Source of the DNA: Polyangium sp. y55x31
GTDB taxonomy: Bacteria > Myxococcota_A > Polyangia > Polyangiales > Polyangiaceae
Direction: 5' to 3'
DNA: 64,000 nucleotides
NCBI RefSeq assembly: GCF_029946505.1
Contig: NZ_JARZHG010000045.1
Location: forward strand, 1-64,000
Below are positions 44,352 to 54,254 of this stretch, in pieces. Below the pieces are notes generated by a model. That model was given only the letters and a program-made list of their open reading frames with translations, was not told where the DNA came from and did not search any database. Position numbers and translations under genes: made by a program. Every line of letters begins with the position of its first letter. The stretch's first letter is position 1.

Positions 44352-47300
44352 ATGGCAGCATGCTCGCCCGTGTTTTCGCGGCGAGTCGCGGAGAGGATCG
44401 GGGCGATGAACGGGGAGCCATCGCGAGGATCGGGAGAGACGGAGCGAGGGGAACCCGCGACCAGCGCACCCCGGGCGAACGGCGCGGCGAACACGCTCTC
44501 GACGAGCCAGGCGCCGTCGGCGCTCACGACACACGTGCCGTCGTCGGGGCGGTGGAGCGCGGCGCGGCTGCCGCTCGTCGACCGGTCGAGTTATGCGGTG
44601 GACGGCGAGGTCGCGCAGGGCGGGATCGGGCGGGTGCTGTCGGCGCGTGATCAGCGGCTCGATCGGCGGGTGGCGCTGAAGGAGCTGCTCGACACCGGCT
44701 CCGCCGCCGAGGATCGGTTCGTTCGCGAGGCGCTGCTGACGGCGCGGCTCCAGCATCCGTCGATCGTCCCGGTCTACGAGGCCGGGCGCTGGCCGACGGG
44801 CGAACCATTTTATTCGATGAAGCTCGTCACCGGGCGCCCGCTGTCCGAGATCATCGACGGCGCCCGCACGATCAACGAGCGTTTGCCGCTGCTCACGCAC
44901 GTGCTCGCGGTGGCCGACGCGGTCGCGTACGCGCACGAAAAACGCATCATCCATCGCGATTTGAAGCCGGCGAACGTGCTCGTCGGGGCGCACGGCGAGA
45001 CGCTCGTCATCGACTGGGGGCTCGGAAAGGATCTGTCGGAGCCCGTGGTGGATGTCGCGCAAACCGCGGCGATCGAGGGCGGCGACGATGTGGCCTCCGA
45101 AGGCGAAGGCACGCTCGTCGACGGGATCACGCTCGTGGGCTCGGTGATGGGGACCCCGGCGTACATGCCGCCCGAGCAAGCGGCGGCCGAGCCCGTGGAC
45201 GAGCGCGCGGACGTGTATGCGCTCGGGGCGATCCTGTATCACCTGCTCGCGGGGCGCGCGCCGTACGCCGGCGTGAATGGCATCAAGATCCTGCAGCGGG
45301 TGCTCGAAGGCCCGCCGACGCCGCTGCCCAAGATGCAGCGCGGGATCCCGCTGGATCTTCTGGCGATCGTGGACAAGGCGATGGCCCGGGATCCGGCCGC
45401 GCGGTACCCGACGGCGAAGGCGCTGGCGGAGGATCTGCGGCGTTTTCTCGCCGGGCAGCTCGTGGGCGTGCACGACTACACGACCTGGGAGAAGGCGTGG
45501 CGGTTCGCGCGCAAGCACCGCGCGACCCTGGCCGTAGCGGCGGCGGCGCTTTGTGTGCTCGTCACGGCCGGGGGGCTCTTTTTCACAAAGGTGCTGAAGG
45601 AGCGAGATCGGGCGACGCGCGAGCACGCGATCGCGGAGGAGGCGCGCAAAAAAGCGGTGGAAGCCGAGCACCGGGCCGTCGCGCACGCCGACGAGCTGAC
45701 GCTGGTCCAGGCGCGCGCGGCCGTTCTGCGAGATCCGAACGAGGCGCTCGCATGGCTGAAGACGCTCTCGCCGGCGTTCGATCAATGGAGCTCGGCGCGC
45801 GTCGTGGCCGCGGACGCCTGGGTGCACGGGCCGGCGCAGGTGCTGCGCGATCAACGAGGCGCGGTCAATCGCGTCGATATCTCGAAGGACGGGAAGCGGC
45901 TCGCCGTGGCCAGCGACGATCACACGGCGCGCATTTACGATCTCACGACGGGCACGTCGATCGAGCTGCGGGGGCACGAGGACGAGGTCTGGTTCGTGGC
46001 GTTTTTCCCGGACGAACAGCGGGTGCTGACGACGGGGAAAGACCGCACGATCCGTATCTGGGACACGAGCACGGGCGCCGCGATCTCCACGCTGCGCGGG
46101 CACACGCGCCCCATCGTGTTCGCCCTGCCGTCGCGCGACGGCAAGGAGATCGTGAGCCACGCCGACGACGCCACCGTGCGAGCCTGGAACGTGGCGACGG
46201 GCGCGCACCGCGTGCTCGCGTCGAACCCGGATTTCACGCTCAAAGGGGCCTTTTCGCTGGACGAGCGCCATTTCGTGACGGCAGGGAAGAGCGGCGTCTT
46301 GACGCTGTTCGATCGGACGACCGGAGAGTCCTTCACGCTGCCCGAGATGCGCGTGCACGACGCCACCGCCCAGCTTTTGCCGCGGTTTCCCATGGGGTTT
46401 TCCCCGGATTCGCGGACGCTCGCGGCCGGCGGCCCGGACGGGGCCGTGTGGCTCTGGGACATTCAGAAGAAGGACAAACCACGAAAGCTCGAAGGACAAG
46501 CCTCGGCGATCCTGCGGCTCACCTTCGCGCCCGACAGCAAGCGGCTCGCGACCGCCGCGCTCGATGGAACGGTCCGGGTCTGGGATCTCCAGGCGGGTAC
46601 GGCCACGACGCTCCCGACGTACGACGGGTCGGTGTTCGCGATGGCGTTCTCCCCCGACGGGCGCATGCTCGCGTACGGCGGCAACGATCACGCCGTGCGG
46701 CTCGTGCATTTCGGGACCGGGGAGCGGCGCCGGTTCGTCGGCATGCGCGACAACGTGTCGGACGTGTTGTTCTCGGACGACGGGACCCGCCTCGTCGTCG
46801 CGAGCGTGGACGGCACGGCGCGCGTCTTCCCGCTCGACGCCACGCCAGGCCGCGTGATCGGCCAGCACGAGGGGAGCGCCTTCGAGGTCGACATCTCGCC
46901 CGACGGCGATCACGTGCTCTCCGCCGGGGCCGACGGCGTCGCGCAGCTCTGGCCCACGCGGGGCAACGGCGGCGGGCCGGCCGTGACGCTCGCGGGGCAC
47001 GTGGGTCGGGTGATCCACGCGGAGATTTCCCCGAGCGGCGACGTGATCGCGACCGCGGGCGAGGACGGCACGGTGCGGCTCTGGGACACGTTCGGCCACG
47101 AGATCCGGGCCTCGCACGTGGAGGGGGCGCGGGCGCCGGTGATCAGGTTCTCGCCGGACGGCGCGTCGATCGCGGTCGGGCACACGACGGGCGACGTGGC
47201 GCTCTGGGACGTCGATTCCGGCGAGATGCGCGCGCTCGGGCGGCACGAGGAGTCGGTCCTCGCGCTCGCGTTCTCCGCGGATGGATCGAGGCTCGCCACG

Positions 47301-47927
47301 GGCAGCGCCGACAAGACGGCACGTGTCTGGACGCTCGCCACGGGAAAGAGCCGCGTGCTCGGCGGCCAGGAAGAGGCCGTCGAGTCGGTCGCGTTTTCGC
47401 CCGACGGCAAGGTCGTCGCGACGGGCTGCCTCGATCACAAGCTGCGGATCTGGGACGAGGGCGCCACGACGCCGCGCACCTACGACGCGAGCGGATATCG
47501 CGTCGTGGGTTTGTCGTTCACGCCGGACGGCGAGACGCTGCTCAGCCTGGGCGAAGACGCCACGGTGCGGGTGTGGGACGTCGCGACGGGCGCGATGCTC
47601 CGCGTTTTGCGCGGCCACAACGGTCCCATCCGCACGCTCGCGCTCGCGGCGAACGGCGCGGCGCTCGTGACGGGCAGCGACGACAAGACCGTGCGGCTCT
47701 GGGACCTCGCGATCGGCGAGGGGCGCGTGCTCGGCACGCACGACGGCGTCGTGCAGGACGTGGACATCGCCCCCGACGGGAGCTGGGCCGTGTCCGTGGG
47801 CCGGGACGGCACCGTGCAGGTTTGGCCGGACGACCTGCCCCGCGAGCCCGAGGCGTTACGCGCCTGGATCGCCCGATCGGTCCCCGACACGGTCGAGCAT
47901 TTCACCGGCCATATGCTCGTGCCCTGA
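44352..47927 (+). CDS. Ser/Thr protein kinase with C-terminal WD40 propellers
   Basis: This 1191-residue protein has a kinase domain at about 80-365. The loop is GEVAQGGIGRV, the Lys is in VALKELLD, the catalytic loop is HRDLKPAN, and DFG is replaced by DWG (VIDWGLGKDL), as in related WD40 kinases. GTPAYMPPEQ follows. After one membrane helix (about 390-415, ATLAVAAAALCVLVTAGG) and a coiled coil (420-460) come about 14 WD40 repeats (WD-type ends such as RIWDTSTG, RVWDLQAG, RLWDLAIG), enough for two seven-bladed propellers. These should bind partners outside the membrane. The ATG at 44352 has GAGGG five bases upstream. It is convergent with the next gene, with six bases between stops. Confidence 0.92.
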   Translation: MAACSPVFSRRVAERIGAMNGEPSRGSGETERGEPATSAPRANGAANTLSTSQAPSALTTHVPSSGRWSAARLPLVDRSSYAVDGEVAQGGIGRVLSARDQRLDRRVALKELLDTGSAAEDRFVREALLTARLQHPSIVPVYEAGRWPTGEPFYSMKLVTGRPLSEIIDGARTINERLPLLTHVLAVADAVAYAHEKRIIHRDLKPANVLVGAHGETLVIDWGLGKDLSEPVVDVAQTAAIEGGDDVASEGEGTLVDGITLVGSVMGTPAYMPPEQAAAEPVDERADVYALGAILYHLLAGRAPYAGVNGIKILQRVLEGPPTPLPKMQRGIPLDLLAIVDKAMARDPAARYPTAKALAEDLRRFLAGQLVGVHDYTTWEKAWRFARKHRATLAVAAAALCVLVTAGGLFFTKVLKERDRATREHAIAEEARKKAVEAEHRAVAHADELTLVQARAAVLRDPNEALAWLKTLSPAFDQWSSARVVAADAWVHGPAQVLRDQRGAVNRVDISKDGKRLAVASDDHTARIYDLTTGTSIELRGHEDEVWFVAFFPDEQRVLTTGKDRTIRIWDTSTGAAISTLRGHTRPIVFALPSRDGKEIVSHADDATVRAWNVATGAHRVLASNPDFTLKGAFSLDERHFVTAGKSGVLTLFDRTTGESFTLPEMRVHDATAQLLPRFPMGFSPDSRTLAAGGPDGAVWLWDIQKKDKPRKLEGQASAILRLTFAPDSKRLATAALDGTVRVWDLQAGTATTLPTYDGSVFAMAFSPDGRMLAYGGNDHAVRLVHFGTGERRRFVGMRDNVSDVLFSDDGTRLVVASVDGTARVFPLDATPGRVIGQHEGSAFEVDISPDGDHVLSAGADGVAQLWPTRGNGGGPAVTLAGHVGRVIHAEISPSGDVIATAGEDGTVRLWDTFGHEIRASHVEGARAPVIRFSPDGASIAVGHTTGDVALWDVDSGEMRALGRHEESVLALAFSADGSRLATGSADKTARVWTLATGKSRVLGGQEEAVESVAFSPDGKVVATGCLDHKLRIWDEGATTPRTYDASGYRVVGLSFTPDGETLLSLGEDATVRVWDVATGAMLRVLRGHNGPIRTLALAANGAALVTGSDDKTVRLWDLAIGEGRVLGTHDGVVQDVDIAPDGSWAVSVGRDGTVQVWPDDLPREPEALRAWIARSVPDTVEHFTGHMLVP

Positions 47928-47933
47928 TTCCGC

Positions 47934-50900
47934 TCACTCGGGCGTGCGTCCGAGCGCCGCGGGCCGCCACGAGGGGCGTTCGGTCGCGCGTTTGCCGTGC
48001 GGGGACCGGGGCCTCAGGTTCTGGAGCGCGTCCTTCAGCGTCGCGCGGGTCTCGACGCGGCCGAGGCCGATCCCGAGCGAGACGATCGTACGCGCGACCT
48101 CGGGCTGGATCCCCACGATGAGCGCGCGCGCGCCGAGCAGCTCGACCGCGCGCACGAGCCGGAGCAGGTGCTCGGCCGTCACCGCGTCGACGCTCGCGAC
48201 GCCCGTGAGGTCCAGGATGGCGCAGCGCACGGCGCGCTGGGTGATCGTGCCGAGCAGGACCTCCATGGCGCGCGCCGCGCGGGACTCGTCGAGGGCGCCG
48301 AGCACGGGCATGGCCACGACCCCGTCCCACACGTCGAGCAGCGGCGTCGAGAGCGTGCGGATGTCCTCGCGCTGGCGGTGGATGATCTCGAGCTGCTCGC
48401 GCAGCGTCTCCTCGGCGTGCTTGCGCGCCGTGACGTCGAAGAAGAAGCCCGAGAGGAGCCTTTGCCCGCCCTCGCGCTCGGCAACGCTGACGACCATGTG
48501 CAGCCACACGGCACCGCCGTCCTTGGTGCGCAGGCGGTACTCGACCCCGCAGGCGTTGTCGTCGGCCGAGGCGCGGGTGAAGGCCGCGAGGGCGAGGTCG
48601 CGATCCTCGGGGTGCGCGTGATCCCGGAGGAAGTTCGGCTTGTACCAGGCGCTCGCGGGCCAGCCGAGGCGCTCTTCGGCCTGCGGGCCGACGTAGGTGA
48701 AGCGTTCGGTCTCGGCGTCGGCCTCCCAGGGGATGACGCCGGCGATCTCGACGAGGCGGCGCATGCGCTCCTCGCTGCGGCGGAGCGTCTGCTCGGTGCG
48801 CCGCCGCTCGGTGTTCTCGCGGGCGAGGTCGGCGTAGAGCTTGGCGTGATCGATGGAGATCGCAGCCTGGGCGGCGAGGAACTCGAGCAGCGAGAGGCGC
48901 CGCGGGGTGAACGCGCCCGGGACGAGGTTGTTCTCCATGTAGAAGAGGCCGATGAGCTCGGTTTGCCGCGTGATCGGTATGCAGAGGACCGAGCGCGGGC
49001 GGGCGCGGGCGATGTAGGGATCGGCCGAGAACATCGGCTCGGCCGTGGCGTCGTCGAGCAGGATCGGCTCGCGCGTGCGGCGGACGTAGCCGATGACGGA
49101 CTCGGGCAGGAGCGTCGCGAGCTCCCGGGCGCGGCCGCCGGGGACCTCGATGTCGAGGCCCTGCGTGGTGACGATGGCCCGGCCCGCGTGGGTGAGATCG
49201 CCGCCCTCCGTCGCGAGGAGCACGTGGCAACGCTGGGCTCCGCCGTGCTCGATCACGATGCGCATGAGCGTGACGATGAGCCGCTGCAGGACGATCTCCT
49301 CGGAGACGGCGTGCGCGGCCTGGACCGCGGCGAGGACATCGATGTCGAGGCTCGATCCACCGCGGAGCGGGGGCTTCGACGTGCCCGTGGCCGGGTCCTC
49401 GAAGAGCTTGGCGTAGCGGCGATCGATCTTCTCGACCTTGCCGCCCGCGCCCCAGCGCGCGTACGCGGCGCGCGCGAGGCGCAGGTAGGCCGCGGCGATC
49501 GTGGGGAAGCCACGATCGAGGTAAAACCGCACGGCGGCGTCGGCGGCGAGGGCCTCGCCGTGGGTGAAGCCGTTGTCGCGGGCGGCGGCGATGGCCTGGT
49601 CGTAGAGGCGCATCGCGTCGACGTCGCGGCCGGCGAGGCGGCTGCGCTCGGCGAGGACGAGGGCGTGTTTGTGCTGGAAGTTCTCGGGGCAACGGTCGGC
49701 CCAGCGCTCGATGTCGGCCGCGAGCTCGTCGAGCGTGGAGAGGCGGGCGGCGAGCGTCGTGGGCGCGCGGCGGCCAGCCTCGGCGAGGGCCGCGAAATAC
49801 CGCTCCTCGGGGAGGAGGACCTGCGAGGCGAACGCGGGGGCGTGGGCCCGGAGCGATGCGCTCGCGAGGAGCGCGTCGTCGTTTTCGCCGGCGATGACGA
49901 GGGCGCCGAGGTCGAGGACACGCCGCACGAGCGTGCCGAAGCGCATCGGCGCCGGGGGGCGGCGCGTGCCGCGGTTCGGCTCGGGCGTGAGCTCGTCGCG
50001 ACGGGCGGGCAGCGGCGCGGCGCGGCCCTTTTGTTGTCCCACGAATCGCTCGATCGCGTCGAGGAGCTCGCCGATGCCCTCGGGATCGCTCGGATCTCGC
50101 CGCGCTTCCTCGTGCTTTCGCACCTCGCGGGCGACGTCGTCGAGCGGGTCGCCTTTGAGGAGCATGAAGAGCGCGACGAGGGCGCCGCTGCGCCGCGCGC
50201 ACGGCGTGTTGCCCGAGGAGAGGGCGGCCGCGTACGCCCGCCTCGAATAGGCGATGCTCGCGCGCAGGTGGTGCGTCCAGACGGAGATGTTCGTGGCGAA
50301 GCACGCGCCGACGATGCCCTGGAGCAGCGCCGAGCCCATCTGCTCGGCGAGGTCCATGGCCACCTTGCCGAAGCGGTAGCCGCCCCGGTGATCACCGAGC
50401 CGACCGACGAGCGCCGCGCCGAACGCGACGTGCCCCACCACGGACGCAGGCGCATTGCCGTGGAGGAGCGAGAGCTGGACGAGGTGGCAGGTGACGATGT
50501 CGGCGACGTCCGGCCCGAGGGCCAGCGCCGACGCGTGGACCGCGAAGAGCGCCGACGTGGCCGCGAGCGCCTCGGGGTTCGTCATGGGTTCGAGGTCGCC
50601 GATCTCCTCGATCGCGCGGTCCCCGAGCGCGTCCCAGGTCGCCTCGAACGCCGCCGCGACGTCGCCCGCGCTCGGTCGCTCGGGCAGGCGCACGCCGAGG
50701 GGCGCGAGGCAGGACGCGGCGCAGGCGTAGGCCTGCTCGTGCTCGCCGAGGCCCGCGTGCAGATCGATGAGGATTCGCGCGGCGGTTTGTCTGTCCAGCT
50801 CGTTTCGAGCGCGCCGCAGGAGCTCGGCGACGCGGGCCTCGGTCGTGCGCCGATCGCCGCGTTTGGAGGCACACTCGGCCTGCGCGAGGAGGATCTTCCA

Positions 50901-52220
50901 GGTGAGGTCGGGCGGGATCTCCGCGGGATCGTCGTGTCCTTCGAGCAGCGCGCCCGCCGCGCCGAGGTAGTCGGCCGCGACGCTCGAAGCGCCCGCGGCC
51001 CGCGCGCGCCGGGCGGCGGCGAACGTGAGGATGCAGAGCCGCGCCCTCTCCTCGGCCATGAGCGGCACGCGGGAGGCCACGGTTTGTCCGAGCAGGATGT
51101 GCCCGGCCGCCTCGTAGAGCCGCTCGTTCGGCTCGTCCTCGCCCATCTCGCGGCTGAGAAAGGCGCCGATGCGAAGGTGCATCGCCGCGAGGAGCGCGGG
51201 GTCGTCTTTCGTGGCCTCGCGCCGGAGGTCGCGCGCGGCGAGCGCGTCGGCGAAGACGTAGGCCGCGCCCTCGCGGCGGAGGAGACCGGCCTCTTCGGCG
51301 GGCGCGAGGCACGCGGCGGCCTCGTCCGGGGTCGTGCCCAGCGCGGCTGCGACGACGTCGAGAGCGGCGGCTCGACCGAGGCAAGCGGCGGCCGCGAGCG
51401 AAAGGCGCGAAGGCTCCGGGAGGCCGGAGGCGGCGGCGCGCCTCGCCTCCACCTCCGCGTCGTCCGGCGGGCCGAGGTGAACGCCGTCCACGCGGGGCAC
51501 GCTGCTCCTCTGGAGCCAGGGCTCGAGCGTCTCCTTCCAGGCGCCGTGCGCCTCGTCCGAAAACGTGGCCGCGATCAGTAAGTAACGACACTCCGTGCTC
51601 TCCAGGAGGCGCATGAGGAGACGCAACGTCGCGGCGTCGGCCGCGTCGACATGCGAGAGCACGAGCACGAGCGGCCGTTCGGGCACGGCGAGCGCCGCGA
51701 ACAGGCGGAGCAGGGTCGTGGTCATGCGTTCGTCGGCGAACGCGGGGGGCAGGGGTTCGACGGGACGATCGTCCGGCACGAGGGAGGCGAGCGCCGGGCA
51801 GAGGTCGAGCAAAAGGCGGCCGTTGCCGAGCATGGCCTCCTCGACGCGCTGGCGGAGCAGCGGGCCGAGGGAGCCGGGCTCCTGGCCGAGCGTCGGGGCG
51901 ACATGGCGGAGCGCGGAGACGAGCGGGCCGTAAGGTTCGCCCGCGTGGATCAGGTTGCCCTCGCCCGAGAGCACGAGCGTGCATTGCCCTATCGCGCTTT
52001 CGCAGAACGAGCGCAGGAGCTCCGCGCGGGCGGCGCCGGTACCGCCGCCTACAAGAACCAGCTCGGGCGCGCCGCCGGCCGCGACGCGGAGCATCGCGCC
52101 TTCGAGACGAAGGTACGCTACGTCATTCGGGTGTGCCGCGCCGGGCGGCGTCGCATTGCGGTGGGACGCTGTCGATTCCACGAAAGGTTTCCTGGGACGC
52201 ACCACGCGACGTTCGACCAA
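47934..52220 (-). CDS. Giant multidomain regulator: degenerate AAA-like, TPR, GAF, PAS and STAS domains
   Basis: The 1428-residue protein has an N-terminal STAND/AAA-like ATPase region (about 40-330). Its Walker A is broken (VGGGTGAARAELL lacks the Lys-Ser/Thr pair); a hydrophobic LVLVLSHVD strand resembles Walker B. TPR-like helices follow (about 340-880), then GAF (about 950-1120, RPRSVLCIPITRQTELIGLF), PAS with PAC (about 1150-1280, DHAHPEDRDLA) and STAS (about 1300-1410, DLTGVASVDAVTAEHLL). The C-terminal linker and STAS match the protein at 8481-9302. Kinase and histidine kinase domains usual in related giants are absent. The start is uncertain: TTG at 52220 or a GTG just inside. Confidence 0.82.
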   Translation of the reverse strand: MVERRVVRPRKPFVESTASHRNATPPGAAHPNDVAYLRLEGAMLRVAAGGAPELVLVGGGTGAARAELLRSFCESAIGQCTLVLSGEGNLIHAGEPYGPLVSALRHVAPTLGQEPGSLGPLLRQRVEEAMLGNGRLLLDLCPALASLVPDDRPVEPLPPAFADERMTTTLLRLFAALAVPERPLVLVLSHVDAADAATLRLLMRLLESTECRYLLIAATFSDEAHGAWKETLEPWLQRSSVPRVDGVHLGPPDDAEVEARRAAASGLPEPSRLSLAAAACLGRAAALDVVAAALGTTPDEAAACLAPAEEAGLLRREGAAYVFADALAARDLRREATKDDPALLAAMHLRIGAFLSREMGEDEPNERLYEAAGHILLGQTVASRVPLMAEERARLCILTFAAARRARAAGASSVAADYLGAAGALLEGHDDPAEIPPDLTWKILLAQAECASKRGDRRTTEARVAELLRRARNELDRQTAARILIDLHAGLGEHEQAYACAASCLAPLGVRLPERPSAGDVAAAFEATWDALGDRAIEEIGDLEPMTNPEALAATSALFAVHASALALGPDVADIVTCHLVQLSLLHGNAPASVVGHVAFGAALVGRLGDHRGGYRFGKVAMDLAEQMGSALLQGIVGACFATNISVWTHHLRASIAYSRRAYAAALSSGNTPCARRSGALVALFMLLKGDPLDDVAREVRKHEEARRDPSDPEGIGELLDAIERFVGQQKGRAAPLPARRDELTPEPNRGTRRPPAPMRFGTLVRRVLDLGALVIAGENDDALLASASLRAHAPAFASQVLLPEERYFAALAEAGRRAPTTLAARLSTLDELAADIERWADRCPENFQHKHALVLAERSRLAGRDVDAMRLYDQAIAAARDNGFTHGEALAADAAVRFYLDRGFPTIAAAYLRLARAAYARWGAGGKVEKIDRRYAKLFEDPATGTSKPPLRGGSSLDIDVLAAVQAAHAVSEEIVLQRLIVTLMRIVIEHGGAQRCHVLLATEGGDLTHAGRAIVTTQGLDIEVPGGRARELATLLPESVIGYVRRTREPILLDDATAEPMFSADPYIARARPRSVLCIPITRQTELIGLFYMENNLVPGAFTPRRLSLLEFLAAQAAISIDHAKLYADLARENTERRRTEQTLRRSEERMRRLVEIAGVIPWEADAETERFTYVGPQAEERLGWPASAWYKPNFLRDHAHPEDRDLALAAFTRASADDNACGVEYRLRTKDGGAVWLHMVVSVAEREGGQRLLSGFFFDVTARKHAEETLREQLEIIHRQREDIRTLSTPLLDVWDGVVAMPVLGALDESRAARAMEVLLGTITQRAVRCAILDLTGVASVDAVTAEHLLRLVRAVELLGARALIVGIQPEVARTIVSLGIGLGRVETRATLKDALQNLRPRSPHGKRATERPSWRPAALGRTPE

Positions 52221-52285
52221 TCGCGGGAAAGGTCGGGCTGCAGGTAAGCGACGGGGGACTCGTACGGTATCGAGCCCGTCACGTT

Positions 52286-52307
52286 CGCGTCAACGCCGCG
52301 TCAACGA
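52286..52307. promoter_or_regulatory. Direct repeats one helical turn apart
   Basis: CGCGTCAACG occurs at 52286-52295 and again at 52297-52306, an 11-bp period, in the gap upstream of the giant regulator gene. Such spacing is typical of tandem binding by a dimeric activator of the OmpR/PhoB type. A hairpin (GACGGG...CCCGTC, 52250-52280) lies between it and the gene. Confidence 0.4.
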
Positions 52308-52406
52308 CGCCGGCGTGCGTAATCGTTTTCGCTCCCCAGAAACCCGATCAAATTCGCGTGGGGACGGCTTTTGCAGAGGTGGGACAGAATTGGAAGGGAA
52401 AGCGCG

Positions 52407-54116
52407 TCAGTGAATGGCGCTCGCCGTGGCCTCGGCGGCCTTGGCGCGGTCCTCGGCGGTCTTGCGCTGGGCGGCGTCGGTGAGGAGGGAGCCGGCCTCG
52501 CGGAATCGCGTGGCGACGTCGCGGAAATAGGCGGCGTCCGCGCCGATGGGAGCCGTGATCTGCTTGATGAGCGCGGCGTCGAAGGCCGCGGCGCCCGCGA
52601 AGGGACCTTTTGCCTTCGTGATCGCGTCGAGGCCTGCGATCTGCCCCATGCCGAGCATCGACACCGGCGCCGATCGGACCATCGTGGCCGCGTCTTCGGG
52701 CCCGTTGCGCAGCGCCGCGACGAGTGCCGCGAAAAACGCGTCCTCGTCCGTTCGTGCTCCCTCGGGGAGACCGGCGTACAGCGACGCCGCTTGATCGAAA
52801 TCGACCGCACGCAGGTAGACGCGGCCGAGCTCGACGCGTGCACGCGCATACATGCGGCGCGCGTCATCGGCGAGCTTCTCGTTCTTCAACGCGGCGCGGT
52901 ACGAGAGCGGCACGCCGCGCTCGATCAGGGAACGCAGCACGCCGGTCTTCGTCGCGGCGTCCTTCGGCAGGAGCAGCCCGGCGTAGAACGTGGGCAGCTT
53001 CGTCGCGAGCCGCTCGGTGACGTCCGCGGGCGTGGCCTTCGGTAGCGGCGGCACGACGAGCCCGTCGAGCGCGTCGATACGCCTTCCGCCGTAGAGACGC
53101 GCGAGCAGCCCGCGGGCGCGGTCGATCCGCGCGTCGCGCAAGACGCCCACGGCCGCGAGGTCCCGCAGGCCCACGAGCACCGCGTCGCGGCCGCGATCCT
53201 TGCGCGGATCGAGCGTCTGATCGAGCTCGGCGTAGTAGATGTTCCGGGCCTCCGCGTCTTTCGCGAGCTCGGGCGAAAGCGGCACCGCGCGGACGGCCTC
53301 GACGAGACGGAGATCGGCCATGCCGGCCTCGATGGCCGCGACGCCGCGCGCGTAATAGCGCAGGCCCGCGCCCTCGTTCGAGAGCGCCTGGATGGCCGTC
53401 GCCTGCTCGGCGACCCAGTCCTTCACCGGCCCGTTGATGAACGCGACGAGCTTCTTTTTGTCGTAGGGCGCCGTGATCTTGGGGGGCGCGTCGCCCGCGC
53501 GCGAGAGCCGCGCCGCCGTCGCGAGGCCACGCATCGTGGTGTAGACGGCGCCGTCGATGCCCTTCGGGGGCGCGGCGATCACGGGCTCCAGGATCACGTC
53601 GGCGCACGCGGTGGGCGCGAGCTCGGCGCGGAGTGCGCGTGTGAGGCCCGGCGGCAGGCCCCCGCACGACTCCAGGCCCGCGAGGGCTGCGTCTCGTTTG
53701 TCCGCGTTCTTTTCGGCGAGGGCCTTGTCGAGGGCTTCGAGCGCCTGCGCCCGCTCGGCGCACACGGGCGCGGCCGCGGGCTTTCGCGACGCGAACGCGT
53801 CGCAGGCCTTGGGCGCCGGGGCCAGGCCTTTCGGGGCCGCGGGCAGGGGCGTGATCACGAGATCGAACTTCGGCTCGGTGAGCTCCTCCTCGCGATAGGC
53901 CGCCTTGTCGCCGCCGGCGGGCTTGGCCTCGTCGGGCTTCGCCTTGGGCTCGGCCTTGGGCTCGTCCTTGGCGGTCGTGTCCGGCGGGGGCGTTTTCGAG
54001 GTGTCGGGGGTGGGGGTTTCGTTGCCCGTGTTCGCGGGCGTCTGGGGGCCGGGGGTGGGGGACGCGCTGCATCCGGCCATGGCGACGAGAAGAATCAGAG
54101 GAAAGAGCCTTCGCAT
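52407..54116 (-). CDS. Lipoprotein of unknown function
   Basis: The 569-residue product has a lipobox (LLVAMAGCSAS) and a long Pro/Thr/Lys-rich linker (to about 75). The rest is a helical domain with TPR-like stretches (RMYARARVELGRVYLRAVDFD, QAASLYAGLPEG). Two Cys pairs lie in the first third (PKACDAF, APVCAERAQ). No family was recognised; an outer-membrane-anchored scaffold is possible. It is divergent from the peptidase pair by 138 bases. Confidence 0.72.
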   Translation of the reverse strand: MRRLFPLILLVAMAGCSASPTPGPQTPANTGNETPTPDTSKTPPPDTTAKDEPKAEPKAKPDEAKPAGGDKAAYREEELTEPKFDLVITPLPAAPKGLAPAPKACDAFASRKPAAAPVCAERAQALEALDKALAEKNADKRDAALAGLESCGGLPPGLTRALRAELAPTACADVILEPVIAAPPKGIDGAVYTTMRGLATAARLSRAGDAPPKITAPYDKKKLVAFINGPVKDWVAEQATAIQALSNEGAGLRYYARGVAAIEAGMADLRLVEAVRAVPLSPELAKDAEARNIYYAELDQTLDPRKDRGRDAVLVGLRDLAAVGVLRDARIDRARGLLARLYGGRRIDALDGLVVPPLPKATPADVTERLATKLPTFYAGLLLPKDAATKTGVLRSLIERGVPLSYRAALKNEKLADDARRMYARARVELGRVYLRAVDFDQAASLYAGLPEGARTDEDAFFAALVAALRNGPEDAATMVRSAPVSMLGMGQIAGLDAITKAKGPFAGAAAFDAALIKQITAPIGADAAYFRDVATRFREAGSLLTDAAQRKTAEDRAKAAEATASAIH

Positions 54117-54254
54117 GGGTATCTCGCTCTCGTTGTGCCTGGCTTAGGCTGGTCTTCGGAGCGCGACAACAGCTTGCTGTGCGGAGTTCCCGGAAGGCCG
54201 GGAGGGCGCGGATCCCGAGGGCCGCGGGCCCGAGAATTTGCTACAAGGGCCGCG

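Noticed and set aside
47997-51581. 1194-codon plus-strand frame
   Set aside because: Antisense to the giant regulator gene, which has clear GAF, PAS and STAS domains.
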